Of a stretch of 64,000 nt of DNA, positions 20,536 through 30,756 are shown one piece after another. Origin of the DNA: JAGTVG01 sp963820995 (lineage in GTDB: Bacteria > Bacteroidota > Bacteroidia > Cytophagales > Cyclobacteriaceae). The position numbers and the translations under genes are program-made. The stretch lies in assembly GCA_963820995.1 (NCBI GenBank), contig CAWGCL010000009.1:496001-560000 (forward strand), in the 5' to 3' direction. Every line of letters starts with the position of its first letter. Position 1 is the stretch's first letter. The notes below the pieces were generated by a model, which was not told the DNA's origin, made no database searches, and saw only the letters and a program-made list of their open reading frames with translations.

Positions 20536-21700
20536 AATTGCCTCAATTGATATCATCAGGGCACTGACCATGTATTTCATGATCTTTGTCAATGATTTGT
20601 GGACTTTAAGAGATATCCCGGAATGGCTTGGTCATGCAGGTCGAGGAGAAGACAGGTTAGGCTTTGCAGATATCATTTTCCCATTATTTTTATTTATTGT
20701 CGGACTTTCTATTCCTTTTGCCTTCAAAGCACGTCGTAAAAAGGGCGATTCTGATTTTCAGATCTTTCAACACATTTTTGTTAGAAGTCTCGCCCTGATT
20801 GTAATGGGATTCTTCATGGTTAACCTGGAAAACATCAACAGGGAACTTTTGAGCATCAGCAAACCAGTTTATCAGATCTTGATGGCCACTGCATTTGTTT
20901 TGATCTGGAATTTATATCCAGATGGGAAAGCTTTCAAAAAGATCCCAGAGTGGGTAATGAAAGTGATCGGGATTTTAATACTTATTTATCTGGCCACAAT
21001 TTATACAGGAGGTACGGTAGAAAATCCACACTGGATGAGGCCCCACTGGTGGGGAATACTGGGATTAATAGGCTGGGCTTACTTAATGGTGGCCACACTT
21101 TATCTGTTGGTGGGTAGTCGACTTATATGGCTATCCCTGCTTACGTTGGCATTTCTGCTTCTAAATATTCAGCAGGAGATCAAGCTATATGAAGGATTTC
21201 CCGATATTAATATCATTATCGGTGCTTCCAATTACGTGCTTGTAGCTTGTGGATTGCTTGCCTCTGTCCTGTATGTCAAATTGAATGAGAAAGAAAAGAT
21301 CAGGGAGTTCCTGGTTTTGATGGGAGCATTGGCTCTTGTATTCATTGCTTTTGGAATCCTTACGCGTCCTGAATGGGGAATAAAGAAAATGGGCGGAACA
21401 CCGTCCTGGAGTGCTATTTGTGCTGGAATTGGCTTTGCAAGCTTTGGCATTCTCTACATACTGGCTGATATCCTGAATGTCAGGAAATGGGCTTCAATAA
21501 TTGGCCCGGCCGGTCGGTCCACGCTTACCTGTTACCTGGTCCCTTATTTCTATTATGGATTTTATTCTATTATTGGATTTTCCCTTCCTATCTTCCTGAG
21601 AACCGGGTACATCGGCATCTTCAAATCATTGCTGTTTGCCCTCCTGATCGTCACCATCACCGGAGGTCTGGAGAAACTGAAGATAAAGCTGAAAATTTAA
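20519..21700 (+). CDS. Heparan-alpha-glucosaminide N-acetyltransferase-like membrane protein (DUF5009-like)
   Basis: 393 residues, about ten membrane helices. It opens with the family signature RIASIDIIRALTMYFMIFVND, then FADIIFPLFLFIVGLSIPFAF, RSLALIVMGFFMVNLEN, HWWGILGLIGWAYL, and a C-terminal GPAGRSTLTCYLVPYF. This is the HGSNAT/YeiB-like acyltransferase group, whose lysosomal member moves an acetyl group from acetyl-CoA across a membrane to glucosamine. In Bacteroidota it is common in glycan-related loci. It starts 17 bp inside the ACR3-like gene, an unusual partner, so the two are probably one transcript. The substrate is unknown. Confidence 0.75.
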   Translation: MIPKNRIASIDIIRALTMYFMIFVNDLWTLRDIPEWLGHAGRGEDRLGFADIIFPLFLFIVGLSIPFAFKARRKKGDSDFQIFQHIFVRSLALIVMGFFMVNLENINRELLSISKPVYQILMATAFVLIWNLYPDGKAFKKIPEWVMKVIGILILIYLATIYTGGTVENPHWMRPHWWGILGLIGWAYLMVATLYLLVGSRLIWLSLLTLAFLLLNIQQEIKLYEGFPDINIIIGASNYVLVACGLLASVLYVKLNEKEKIREFLVLMGALALVFIAFGILTRPEWGIKKMGGTPSWSAICAGIGFASFGILYILADILNVRKWASIIGPAGRSTLTCYLVPYFYYGFYSIIGFSLPIFLRTGYIGIFKSLLFALLIVTITGGLEKLKIKLKI

Positions 21701-22054
21701 TAGGGAAACATTAGTAACACACACAAAGAAATTGAACACTTAATCTCAAGTTATTGCTATATAAACAGCACCCATTTATTTAACAACCATTCTACCTCCT
21801 CTTAAACGCCTATATTCATAGAGATTTCTTATATCTTATCAAAGTTTACCTTGACTTATAATTACGAATTATTATTAGTATTAATCCAGATCAACTTATT
21901 ATTTAAACTTCTTTTTATTACTTTTTCATTAAGATCAACTATCAGTGATCCGTTTTTGCAAAATCTGCAAAAAGTTCGGAATTCCATGGTAAAATTCAAT
22001 ATCGATTTATTCATCCATCCTTGTAAATTAATTATATCAAATAATCCAATTACC
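21701..22054. other. Intergenic region before the lipoprotein pair
   Basis: About 350 bp. The next reading frame is open from 21851, but the upstream part has low-complexity, non-coding composition; a lipoprotein signal begins only at ATG 22055. No promoter match, hairpin or RNA gene stands out. Confidence 0.35.
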
Positions 22055-22645
22055 ATGGAAAAGAGAAAAATATTTATTTCACGTTTTGATTTACGAAAAA
22101 TTGCCACTTTGCTGTTATCCCTGGTTTTTCTTTTACAGAGCTGTGCAATATATGATAAGAAGCCAGTGAATATTGACGAAGTTAAAGATGGTAGAAAAGT
22201 AAAGGTCGTTACCCTTGATAACAGGGAATCCATCTATCAAAATATTTATTACAAGGATGATGGATTTCTGTATGGCTTAACAGCCAAGAGGGTAAAAGAT
22301 ACGATGAACATAATGATTCCAGCGGACCAGATTGATGTCATTGAAGCTGGTACTGATCCTAATATTTCAAAAGATCTAATTATAACAAAGGATGGGAGGA
22401 CATATGGGTTCGACACCTATTATTTGGAAAACGATACAATTTACGGGAAAATGAATATCAAACGGCAGAAGGAGGAAATTCTATATTCAGAGGATATAAA
22501 AGGCATATATCAATACAATACAAAGAAAAGTACCACGGGGACTGTTTTTCTTACTGTAGGATCACTAGCCACAGGACTTTTGCTATTTACGATTTTAACA
22601 TTAGCTACCGACTGCTGGGGGCAGGGGTGTTGGCAAGAATGGTAA
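22055..22645 (+). CDS. Lipoprotein, paralogue of the next gene
   Basis: 196 residues from ATG 22055, chosen because a basic N-terminus is directly followed by LLLSLVFLLQSC, a lipoprotein signal. The mature part is beta-rich (KVVTLDNRESIYQNIYYKDD, then repeated IPADQIDVIEAG and YSEDIKGIYQYN) and ends in a hydrophobic segment (GSLATGLLLFTILTLA) with a short Cys/Trp tail. No family is recognised. It shares layout and motifs with the gene 37 bp downstream (C-[AT]-[IV]-Y after the lipobox, YYK[DN]D), which suggests a tandem duplication. Confidence 0.6.
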   Translation: MEKRKIFISRFDLRKIATLLLSLVFLLQSCAIYDKKPVNIDEVKDGRKVKVVTLDNRESIYQNIYYKDDGFLYGLTAKRVKDTMNIMIPADQIDVIEAGTDPNISKDLIITKDGRTYGFDTYYLENDTIYGKMNIKRQKEEILYSEDIKGIYQYNTKKSTTGTVFLTVGSLATGLLLFTILTLATDCWGQGCWQEW

Positions 22646-22682
22646 TAATTAATAAGAAATCAATGATTTAAATTGAAATATC

Positions 22683-23087
22683 ATGGTCACAACATTTAAT
22701 AAATACTCGAAACTATTTGTCACAGCACTTATTATACCCTTCTTTTTGCAGTTTTGTACCGTATACCATAAAAATACGGTAACAGTTGAACAAGCTGTCT
22801 ACTCGGAACAGAGAAGAATAAAGATCATAACTGGAGATGACAGAAAGCTTTTCTTCGAATCCATATACTACAAGAATGATGAATTATTTGGAATTCTTGA
22901 TAAATCGAAAAAAAGTGAGGAAACAGAAATAAAGATAATCCCTGGAAGTATTAAAGAGATTCATCTATATAATAAAACTGCGAGTAGAGCAATAACTGCA
23001 ACAGTATGTATCGGTATACCCGCTGCAATTATAGCTGTTGGCATAACAACTTTCGAGATGGATCTTAGTGAAATGGACTTCGATTGA
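22683..23087 (+). CDS. Lipoprotein, shorter paralogue
   Basis: 134 residues with leader LFVTALIIPFFLQFC (lipobox). The mature part repeats features of the preceding gene: CTVYHKN, RIKIITGDDRKLFFESIYYKND, IKEIHLYN and a C-terminal hydrophobic segment (ATVCIGIPAAIIAVGITTF). It lacks the middle beta-rich section of its neighbour, so it is a shorter version of the same design. Function unknown. It is probably co-transcribed with the preceding gene. Confidence 0.6.
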   Translation: MVTTFNKYSKLFVTALIIPFFLQFCTVYHKNTVTVEQAVYSEQRRIKIITGDDRKLFFESIYYKNDELFGILDKSKKSEETEIKIIPGSIKEIHLYNKTASRAITATVCIGIPAAIIAVGITTFEMDLSEMDFD

Positions 23088-23159
23088 TAGCTTTTGCCCT
23101 ATTTAATATTAGAATTTGATCCCTTTATTATAACTTCAATAAGTGAATTTTTAATCAAT

Positions 23160-23200
23160 ATAAAGTCATGATTCCAGAATGTTTGATTTCATGACTTTAT
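23160..23200. terminator. Hairpin between convergent genes, possible bidirectional terminator
   Basis: A 12-bp perfect inverted repeat, ATAAAGTCATGA (23160-23171) and TCATGACTTTAT (23189-23200), with a 17-nt loop, lies between the convergent lipoprotein and cupin genes. The T tract on either side is weak, so the assignment rests mainly on stem and position. Confidence 0.5.
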
Positions 23201-23217
23201 AATATTAAAGGAGATTT

Positions 23218-23595
23218 TCAACCACCCATCTCAGACATTTTCCGATTAATGTTGGCCATCAATTCACCCATTTCTTTATCCGGACTGAAATCCATTAATT
23301 TGGTATCCTCCAAAACGATGGCGGTATGCCCGGAGGGCCAGTAAAAAAGATCACCTGCTTTATTGATCTCTTCAGTCCCGTCATTATAGACTAATTTTAC
23401 GGATCCTTCTAAAATGTATCCCCAATGCGGGCAATGGCACCTGTCATTTTCTAATCCCTCCAAAAAAGGTGTGAAATCAGCGCCGCCCGGCAATTGATTA
23501 TAGCCTACGGTCATGCCACCCCAGTCCTTTTGACCACGCATTACAATTCCTGGTGCTTCCATAACTATCGGAAGCTCATCTTTGTTAATCTTCAT
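23218..23595 (-). CDS. Cupin-domain protein
   Basis: 125 residues forming one small cupin barrel: HCPHWGYILEGSVKLVYND is the first cupin motif (with His and Glu as likely metal ligands), and AGDLFYWPSGHTAIV is the second. There is no signal peptide, so it is cytosolic. Such single-domain cupins bind a metal and act as isomerases, dioxygenases or binding proteins; the reaction cannot be inferred here. It is convergent with the lipoprotein pair and diverges from the sulfatase downstream. Confidence 0.7.
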   Translation of the reverse strand: MKINKDELPIVMEAPGIVMRGQKDWGGMTVGYNQLPGGADFTPFLEGLENDRCHCPHWGYILEGSVKLVYNDGTEEINKAGDLFYWPSGHTAIVLEDTKLMDFSPDKEMGELMANINRKMSEMGG

Positions 23596-23772
23596 AGTTG
23601 TTATAGTTTTAGTTTAGAATAATCTTATAAATTAACATTTTTTCTAATCAAAATCAATGCCTTGGGAGGGAGGGAGCACTTTTTTGATCTTTTTTAAAAA
23701 AACAATTCCTGAAAAGTACTAAATTGTAAAACATGAGAAGATATTTTTTTAATCGTATAAATTTTTAAAAAC

Positions 23773-25191
23773 ATGCGCTTCCGATTGATCAGTACCACTA
23801 AAGGCTCTAAAACTTATTTAATGATCATATTATTCTTGATTACCCTGTTCGCTGGTTGCTCGAAAACTCAGAGGCAGGAAGAAATGAATAAAGACCAGCC
23901 GAATATATTAATGATCCTCGTCGATGATCTCGGATATGGCGATATTGGGTGCTATGGAGGTGAAAATATCCCTACACCAAATATTGATCGATTGGCCTCG
24001 GAAGGTGTACGTTTTACAGATGCACATGTCATGTGTTCCGTCTGTGGACCCAGCCGGGTGGCGCTTCTGACAGGTAGGTACCAACAACGGATGGGAGTAT
24101 ACTGGAATCCGGATCTCTGGCAAAGGAACAACTGGGGCCCCCCTGATAGTATTTTACTTCTACCCCAGGTGATGAAGAAAGCGGGTTATACAACTGGCCA
24201 TATTGGTAAATGGAATGTCACTCCGGAAGCATTACCATATGTGGATGAATGTTATGATTTGATGAACTGGAAAGGGGCATATTATCCAAATGATACCGGA
24301 GTATATCTGGGTGTAGACAGTCCGGATTTTAGAGAGGAACCCAATGGATGGGGACCACCCAAACCAGGAGATGAATACCTTACGGACAGGTTGACAAGAC
24401 ATGCTATGGAATTCATCGACAAATATCAGTCAGGCCCGTTTTTTCTATACCTCGCCTACAATGCCCCACATACGCCTCTTCAAGCAGATATCAAGTACAA
24501 AGAGATTTTTAAACACCTGGAGAACGAACCCAACCGGATCTATGCCGGTATGGTATCCTCTGTTGACGAAAATATTGGAAAACTTCTTCAAAAACTAAAT
24601 GAATTAGGGATTGACCAGAATACCATCATCGCATTTACAAGTGATAATGGACCTGCATACTGGAGATCGTATGACCGGGGATGGCCCGAAGAATGGCCTT
24701 TAACATTGATTGGATCAGCTGGAGAACTTAGAGGGAATAAAGGTCAACGGTATGAAGGCGGTCATCGGGAACCATTTATTATCCGTTGGCCGGGTGAATT
24801 GAAACCGGGACAAGTGTATGACAAGACGACCAGCACGATGGATCTTCTGCCAACATTTTTAACCGCAACAAACCGGGAAGTATCTGAAGAACTATACCTG
24901 GATGGAGTTGATCTGCTTCCTTATATAAAAGGTGAGAAAAAAGAAGCCCCTCACGATACCCTGTTCTGGATGACACATAACCAGGGTGCTATACGGGCGG
25001 GGGAATGGAAAATGATATTTTCTTCTGCAACTGATGTACAATTGTTCAATCTGAAAAATGACTTGTCAGAAGAAGAGAATGTCGCGGAAAAGTATCCTGA
25101 TATTGTCCAACAACTGCTCGTAGATTGGAAAAGCTGGAACGAACCATTTCCATTGTCAGCAAGTGAACAGAAGAAATTCGATCTTGACTAA
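23773..25191 (+). CDS. Sulfatase (arylsulfatase-like), lipoprotein
   Basis: 472 residues with a lipoprotein signal (LMIILFLITLFAGC). The core opens with PNILMILVDDLGYGDIGCYGG, followed by the formylglycine motif CGPSR at Cys91 (a C-x-P-S-R type), LLTGRYQQRMG, GHIGKWN, HTPLQADIKY, AFTSDNGPAYW and RYEGGHREPFIIRWPG. The C-terminus has the LFNLKNDLSEEEN turn typical of family S1. It differs clearly from the sulfatase at 15.9 kb (CTPTR), so two sulfate-ester specificities are likely. It needs a formylglycine maturase encoded elsewhere. It precedes the exported deacetylase on the same strand. Confidence 0.88.
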   Translation: MRFRLISTTKGSKTYLMIILFLITLFAGCSKTQRQEEMNKDQPNILMILVDDLGYGDIGCYGGENIPTPNIDRLASEGVRFTDAHVMCSVCGPSRVALLTGRYQQRMGVYWNPDLWQRNNWGPPDSILLLPQVMKKAGYTTGHIGKWNVTPEALPYVDECYDLMNWKGAYYPNDTGVYLGVDSPDFREEPNGWGPPKPGDEYLTDRLTRHAMEFIDKYQSGPFFLYLAYNAPHTPLQADIKYKEIFKHLENEPNRIYAGMVSSVDENIGKLLQKLNELGIDQNTIIAFTSDNGPAYWRSYDRGWPEEWPLTLIGSAGELRGNKGQRYEGGHREPFIIRWPGELKPGQVYDKTTSTMDLLPTFLTATNREVSEELYLDGVDLLPYIKGEKKEAPHDTLFWMTHNQGAIRAGEWKMIFSSATDVQLFNLKNDLSEEENVAEKYPDIVQQLLVDWKSWNEPFPLSASEQKKFDLD

Positions 25192-25294
25192 GGATTTTAG
25201 GCACTTATTTAAAATAATCTTATTCTTTTATCATACTCCAGGTGTTTGTTTTTTGAATTGAATTCTATAAATGCTTTAAATAAAAAAGACATAA

Positions 25295-25328
25295 TTATAC
25301 GTATAAATTTCCATAATATATACGTATA
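25295..25328. promoter_or_regulatory. Pair of palindromic operator-like sites
   Basis: Two perfect palindromes, TTATACGTATAA (25295-25306) and TATACGTATA (25319-25328), have centres 23 bp apart, about two helical turns, so a dimer-of-dimers regulator could bind both on one face. They lie about 160 bp before the deacetylase gene. The cognate regulator is not identified. Confidence 0.45.
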
Positions 25329-25489
25329 ATTTTTATCTTGAATGATTATAATTGATGAAATTTCGAAACTGATCCAACCATGGATTCACACTTCTTTCAA
25401 GTTGTATTATAATTGAGTAATTGAAGCCTATTCTTTGAAAAAATTGAGATAAATGTTTACCTTAAATCTCTCAACATATCCAGATTGTA

Positions 25490-27463
25490 ATGAAAGCATA
25501 TCGAATATTTTTATTTAGCCTTTTCACAGTAACATTTTTCCTGGTGCATACAACGATTGCTGATATTGGTAATACGACCATCGCCAAATGGAAAGACAAT
25601 AAAAAGGGTGCCTATACCCTCCGTTTCGATGACAGCATGATGTCGCATAAGGATCATACAGTACCAAACCTGGTCAAAAGAGGACTGGTTGGTTCGTTCT
25701 TCCTAAATCCAGCCACCAACCGGTATGGTTATGGCATCGATGTCTGGGAAAGCCAGGCGAGCAGGATCGGAATAGAGATGTGCCCCCATACGATGAACCA
25801 CATTGGAGCAGGAGATTTTGATGAAGCAAACTACGAAATTGGAGAATCTTTCAGCACGATCTGGAACTTGTATCCTTCAGATAAAAGCAAATTGTACCCC
25901 TTCAATCGTGGAGGCGGAACGGAATGGCCGGATGGTTACCGCAAGGCCATCCAAAGTAAATATCCAGTTGCAGATTATTCCGCCGAGACCGTCAGGTACA
26001 ACGGTAAAGATGATCGAAATGAACTGATAGGCTTTGCTAAAAAGGCTATGCAGGATGATACCTGGCATATAGTATTAACACATGGTACTGGTCCGGACCT
26101 GGAATGGCTTGGATTTGAAGTGTCCAATTTCGAGGCCTTGCTGGATTACCTTGAATCTGTAAAAGATAAGATGTGGGTAGGAAATGCAGGAGATATTTAT
26201 AAGTATGTGTTGGAAAGGAAGTCAGCAGAAATAAATATAATAAAAACAGATGAAGGATCTATCCAACTGAATTTAAGCTCTCAGGTTGAACCGGAGCTGT
26301 TTGATTATCCTCTATCCCTGATCACAGAAGTGCCAGACTCATGGGAATACTGTAAAGTAATTCAAGGGGACATGATGGGAATATATCCAGTAGCTTCCGG
26401 TAAAGTGATGTATGAAGCCATCCCGAATAGGGGAGAGATTCAATTATTGTCATCCACTATGGATACTACTCCTCCAGGCAAGGTAATAGTCAACGATGGT
26501 ACCGGGCAGGATATTGATTCTTCACCACTTACAAATATGATTTCTGCCAACTGGGGGTCTGCTTCAGATGAAGAATCCGGAATATCGAGGTATTGGTACA
26601 GAATCGGGACTTCACCGGGAGGATCTGAGATCCTGGACTGGATCGACAATGGAAGGGTAAGATCCTTTTCTACTTCAAGAACCAATCTGGCGCTGGTAAG
26701 AGGGGAAAAGTATTATGTAACAGTTAAAGCGGTAAACGGCGTTGGACTTTCTTCTGAAAGCGCCTCCGATGGTTTTATCGTAAATGCGATCCCTGATTAT
26801 ATTTCATTTAGTGAAAATTTCGATAGTGGATATTTATCCCAATGGACAAAAAGACAAACCAGGAATGGATCAGATAAAAACATAATCTATCTGACGGAGC
26901 GTGCAGCCATGACTGGGGAACTGGGAATGCAATGTCATTTGCAGGACCTGCAAAGAGGCACCCCTTATTTGTCAAAGGAGAATGTTTCTAAGGAAAAAGA
27001 GGTTTTTACAAGCTTTTATCTGAAATTAAGTCCTGAATTCCGGTTTACTCCTGAGAGTGGCAATCTTCAAATCCTTGAACTCCAGGATGCCACTGGAAAC
27101 TTCGTCGCACAGGTATCCATGGGATTTAAATCTGACATTGGATTTCATATTTATGCTTCCACCATAGATAATACTGGATACCAAGCCTCCATTCCAGGAT
27201 CCAGAGGGGATTACCCATTGAGCTATATCCCCATAAAAAAGGAGGAGTGGATCAGGATTGACCTGAGAACCATCGCCCATAAGAAGAAAGGCGGGGCAGA
27301 ACTTTGGGTCAATGGGGTACGTGAGGGCTGTATAACCAACCGGTTTACGGATGGACTGGCTGTGAGAAATCTGCGCATTGGTATCCTTAACCTCGATGAA
27401 AATTCTGCTAGTGGAAATCTGTTTATTGATGATATCTCTGTCTCCGACAGTTTTTTGAGATAG
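25490..27463 (+). CDS. Exported polysaccharide deacetylase with Fn3-like and LamG-like C-terminal domains
   Basis: 657 residues with a signal peptide (IFLFSLFTVTFFLVHTTIA). Residues about 35-240 match the NodB-type deacetylase fold: YTLRFDDSMMSH (catalytic and metal Asp pair), GIEMCPHTMNH (His100 and His104 as metal ligands), and HIVLTHGTGPDLEW. Residues about 330-440 look like a fibronectin III domain (TTPPGKVIVNDGTG, YYVTVKAVNGVGLSS). Residues about 450-657 look like a LamG-type jelly roll (FSENFDSGYLSQW, LFIDDISVSDS). The known family reaction is removal of acetyl groups from polysaccharides. It would act outside the cytoplasm; the added domains suggest substrate binding. Confidence 0.75.
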   Translation: MKAYRIFLFSLFTVTFFLVHTTIADIGNTTIAKWKDNKKGAYTLRFDDSMMSHKDHTVPNLVKRGLVGSFFLNPATNRYGYGIDVWESQASRIGIEMCPHTMNHIGAGDFDEANYEIGESFSTIWNLYPSDKSKLYPFNRGGGTEWPDGYRKAIQSKYPVADYSAETVRYNGKDDRNELIGFAKKAMQDDTWHIVLTHGTGPDLEWLGFEVSNFEALLDYLESVKDKMWVGNAGDIYKYVLERKSAEINIIKTDEGSIQLNLSSQVEPELFDYPLSLITEVPDSWEYCKVIQGDMMGIYPVASGKVMYEAIPNRGEIQLLSSTMDTTPPGKVIVNDGTGQDIDSSPLTNMISANWGSASDEESGISRYWYRIGTSPGGSEILDWIDNGRVRSFSTSRTNLALVRGEKYYVTVKAVNGVGLSSESASDGFIVNAIPDYISFSENFDSGYLSQWTKRQTRNGSDKNIIYLTERAAMTGELGMQCHLQDLQRGTPYLSKENVSKEKEVFTSFYLKLSPEFRFTPESGNLQILELQDATGNFVAQVSMGFKSDIGFHIYASTIDNTGYQASIPGSRGDYPLSYIPIKKEEWIRIDLRTIAHKKKGGAELWVNGVREGCITNRFTDGLAVRNLRIGILNLDENSASGNLFIDDISVSDSFLR

Positions 27464-27506
27464 TCGATAGAGCATATAATACAGAATCTGTTAGACGGAC
27501 ATTGAT

Positions 27507-30361
27507 CTATATCAACTTCACTGGACCAATCAAACCCTGGCTTTTATATTCCTGCCATCTAATCCATCTCTTGGCCACCGGATTATCTTCCAGGGACTTC
27601 AGGTAATTGCCTAAAACTGTTGTTACTTTTATCTGAAGTTCGTTTTCTCCAGTATGGAGATTTTCCTCCAATAAATAGGAATGATCTCCATACCACCGGA
27701 TACCCAAAGATTTCCCGTTTACCAGAACCTCAGAAACCCCCTCTACTATTCCGAGATCAATAGTAGAATATTCCCTGGGATCAGAAATTTCGAGGATTAT
27801 CTTGTAATGTGCGACACCAGCAAATGTTTTCAACCTGGTATCATCAAGGAAATCAAGCAAGTTAGATAATTCCATGCTTTCGTTGCTGCCATCGACATGC
27901 TCGAGGAGGAGTGTCCATGGGCCTTCCAGGATATTGGGCTCAATGGAATCATCGCTTTCTGATAATGAGACATCAGGCTTTAGCTTCGATAATTCCGAAC
28001 TTCCCCCATTAAAGGTTTCAAATACAATGAGTTTTGATTCTGCAGGCCCAAAATGCAGGTTCAAAATAGAATCGCCTGAATTATCCTGCAATATAGTCCG
28101 CTTTCCTGTTTCAGCATCCCAAAGCCATGGTCGCTTTAAGGGCAAATCAAATTTGATCTTGGTTTCTCTTGATTCGTGTGCATTTGAATTCGAAATAAAG
28201 AAAATATCCATATCCTTATGCTGATAATAATTCTGGTTGATGAACCGGTCGGGATCGGAAATATCCATATAGGATTTTAGCCCGAATCGTTCCTGAATAT
28301 CTTTAAACCACAATATCAAATCCTTATCCGGTCTTGGATGAATGCCAACCTTGTCCTTATAATTCGTTAAAATTTTGTCAATTGTATTCTTTACCCGGGC
28401 ATCGTTCTTGCCGAAATCCATAAATCCAGGTGACTGGTAAGGTGTGTTCTCAATGAAAATGATCTTTCCACCGGTTTCAGCAAATTGCTCAAGTGCCATG
28501 GCCGTTTTGGGGAGGATTGTTTCAACTTCTAGCAGGACCAGGGTTGTATATTTTCTTGAATTAAAGCCCATATGCCCATCCGCATAACTTGCATTCTGAA
28601 GGATCTTTTCACTTACATAATCACATCCAAATCCATTCTGTTGTATGGCTTCCCAAACATTGTGCTGGTATTGGGGGTATTTAATAACCGGAAACGGATC
28701 CCGCTGTGGGCCAAACTTCATCCACATATCAGCCAGGGGATGCATGATGGCGATGTCTGCATATGGGGTTGAATTCATAAACACCTGGGAAAGTCGTGCC
28801 TTATAATCTGTCCAGAGCTTTAAATAAGGCCACCAGGGATTGCGTTCATTGAAAAAAGTTCCGTATTGTACCCATCCCGGGAATGGTGCCTCAGGTGGAC
28901 TATAATTAAATCCATGCAATATGGAGTGGGTTACTCCAGATAGATTGCTCTGGTCACCAGCCACCTTGATGGTTTCCAGGGTGGCGTTGAAAACCATGGA
29001 AGTATTCGTAATTTCCTCACAACTAACAAGGTTGTTTCCACTTAAACGGGCACCGGATGCTACGAATTTATTGATCTCTGAATAAGCCCTACCCCACCAG
29101 CCGGTTTCCGAAAATTGATCACCAACTGTTTCCCGTAACCAGGTTTCACATTCCGGAATGTCAATATCCATACTGGCTTCCAGAGGGTGGTATCCTCTTC
29201 CATAGGCCTGGATCCTTGACTTTACCTGGTGTTGATGGCACCAGGTATTGAAGGTATCTATAAACCTTTCCTTAAACAGTTCCATCCTTGTGATATAGAA
29301 ATCATACCGTATACGCTGAAAATCCAACTCTACCTGATCTGAGAATTTACAACCATATTCTTCATCAACAGGATTCCCCATATGTCCGATCTTATATAAT
29401 ACAAAAGGTAGGTAAGGCAACAAAGAATACCCTCTCCTCTTTTCAAATTCATCAGGAAGGTCATCATACCAGTTGGCCCCTTCCATCTCCAGGCTGTCGC
29501 AGAACATGGCCCTGAAATGATCACCCATGCTGCCCATTATTGTTGATAATCCATCAGACATTCTGTTAAGGTATTTTTCAACCGCTGATTTATTATAGTG
29601 GTTGAGAACCGGCCCGGCTGCTCCCGGAGCCCCATTAATAACTGCCTGGAAGCCGGTTAATTTGACAAGATAATATAAAACATGTTTTCCTTCCGGAACT
29701 TCAACGGTGATTTTTCCATCCTGAACCTGATCCATAAGTTCTAGTCCCGGATCAAATTCGTTCATTTCATATCCTGATAATCTTATGCCCTCTATTTCTT
29801 TATATACAGTTTCATTTTTTGAATGAATACCTGGATCGACTTTTTCAATGAGTTCATTGAGATGAAATGTATAATTTCCTGGTCCCTCCAGGTTAATGGT
29901 TTCAAAAGTCATCAGCTGTGTCTGCTCATCTTTCTCTAAAAACTCGCCGCCAAATGGCCAACCGGATCCTACAATGATATCGCATATAATTCCACGTTCG
30001 TGAGCTCCATCCAGCGTGACCTTAAGCATCTGAAGCCATTCCGGACTCAGCCACTCCAGCGATTTATAGCCTACTGGATCACATCCATCCGGAAAACGTA
30101 TTGGATTGATCTCAACGCCTCCGATACCTGCATCTAATAAAAGGTCAAGTTCTCTGAGGATCTCTTTTTCGGTCAGTTTATCACCATTCCACCACCACCT
30201 GACGAAGGGGCGGGCTGAAGCAGTGGGATCTTTGAAGAGATCATATAGATCTCCATTTTGATATTCTGGTTCGTATCCGGGCGTGCAACGCTGGAACATA
30301 AAGGGGAGGAGATCGTAACGAGAGATCCGATTTCCAGGAATTTTCTTCGGTTTATCTTCAT
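27507..30361 (-). CDS. GH106-like glycoside hydrolase (alpha-L-rhamnosidase family), leader frameshifted
   Basis: The long frame starts at 30299 (930 residues), but ATG 30361 begins an export leader, KINRRKFLEIGSLVTISSP, in a neighbouring frame; one missing T near 30297 would join it to FQRCTPGYEPEYQ. The core starts with SARPFVRWWWNGDKLTEKEI, then LLDAGIGGVEINPI and GSGWPFGGEFLE, as in GH106 (PF17132). The middle contains FCDSLEMEGANWYDDLP and LVSCEEITNTSMVFN, with carboxylates likely to serve catalysis. A beta-sandwich of GH2 type closes the protein (LGIVEGVSEVLVNGKSLGIRW). The known activity of the family is release of L-rhamnose. The RR in the leader suggests Tat export. It is read from the same strand as the isomerase-like gene upstream. 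Confidence 0.75.
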
Positions 30362-30486
30362 TAGTATATAATAATTTTCTTAACGGTGTGCATCAGATAT
30401 CATATTGATGCATGTATACATAAAGTGGATCTGAACCAATCATGCTAAAATATCATGACACTAGGTATATCCTTAACATTACCGGG

Positions 30487-30756
30487 TTGAAGCCTCACAA
30501 AACCGGATGGATGCGCATGGAAATCACGTTTAAGCATCACTGATCCTGGTTCTACGACGAAACCAGTTTGATGCTTGGCAACATCAGGTTGATGCAGGCT
30601 ACCATTTGCTTGATCCATGACGGCGTCAGATTGGGATTTCACAACATCACGTTGGTACTTGAGCTCATCTTTCTCAAGCAATACTCCACTTGGTTGATAG
30701 ATGACGGCATTAACTTGATCCATAATGGAATCAGGCTTCTTCGATGACCTTGTACC
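30487..30756 (-). repeat. Degenerate 21-bp tandem repeat array, about 13 units
   Basis: On the plus strand, units start (TTG or a variant) at 30487, 30508, 30529, 30550, then every 21 bp from 30568 to 30736; the unit at 30550 is 3 bp short. The plus-strand consensus is near TTGATGCATGNCAACATCANG. On the minus strand one frame is open from 30777 to 30445 and reads as heptapeptides such as MDQVNAV, IYQPSGV, KYQRDVV, LHQPDVA and KHQTGFV, with Gln mostly third and a small or acidic residue followed by Val at the end. The array fills most of the gap between the isomerase-like gene and the GH106-like gene. A further possible unit lies at 30405 (TTGATGCATGTATACAT). Confidence 0.75.

Noticed and set aside
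21862..22233. Minus-strand ORF of 123 codons
   Set aside because: Overlaps the lipoprotein gene antisense and has no recognisable family or start context.
30487..30756. The 21-bp array as a CRISPR
   Set aside because: Units are contiguous and degenerate, with no spacers between identical repeats, and no cas gene is in the window.
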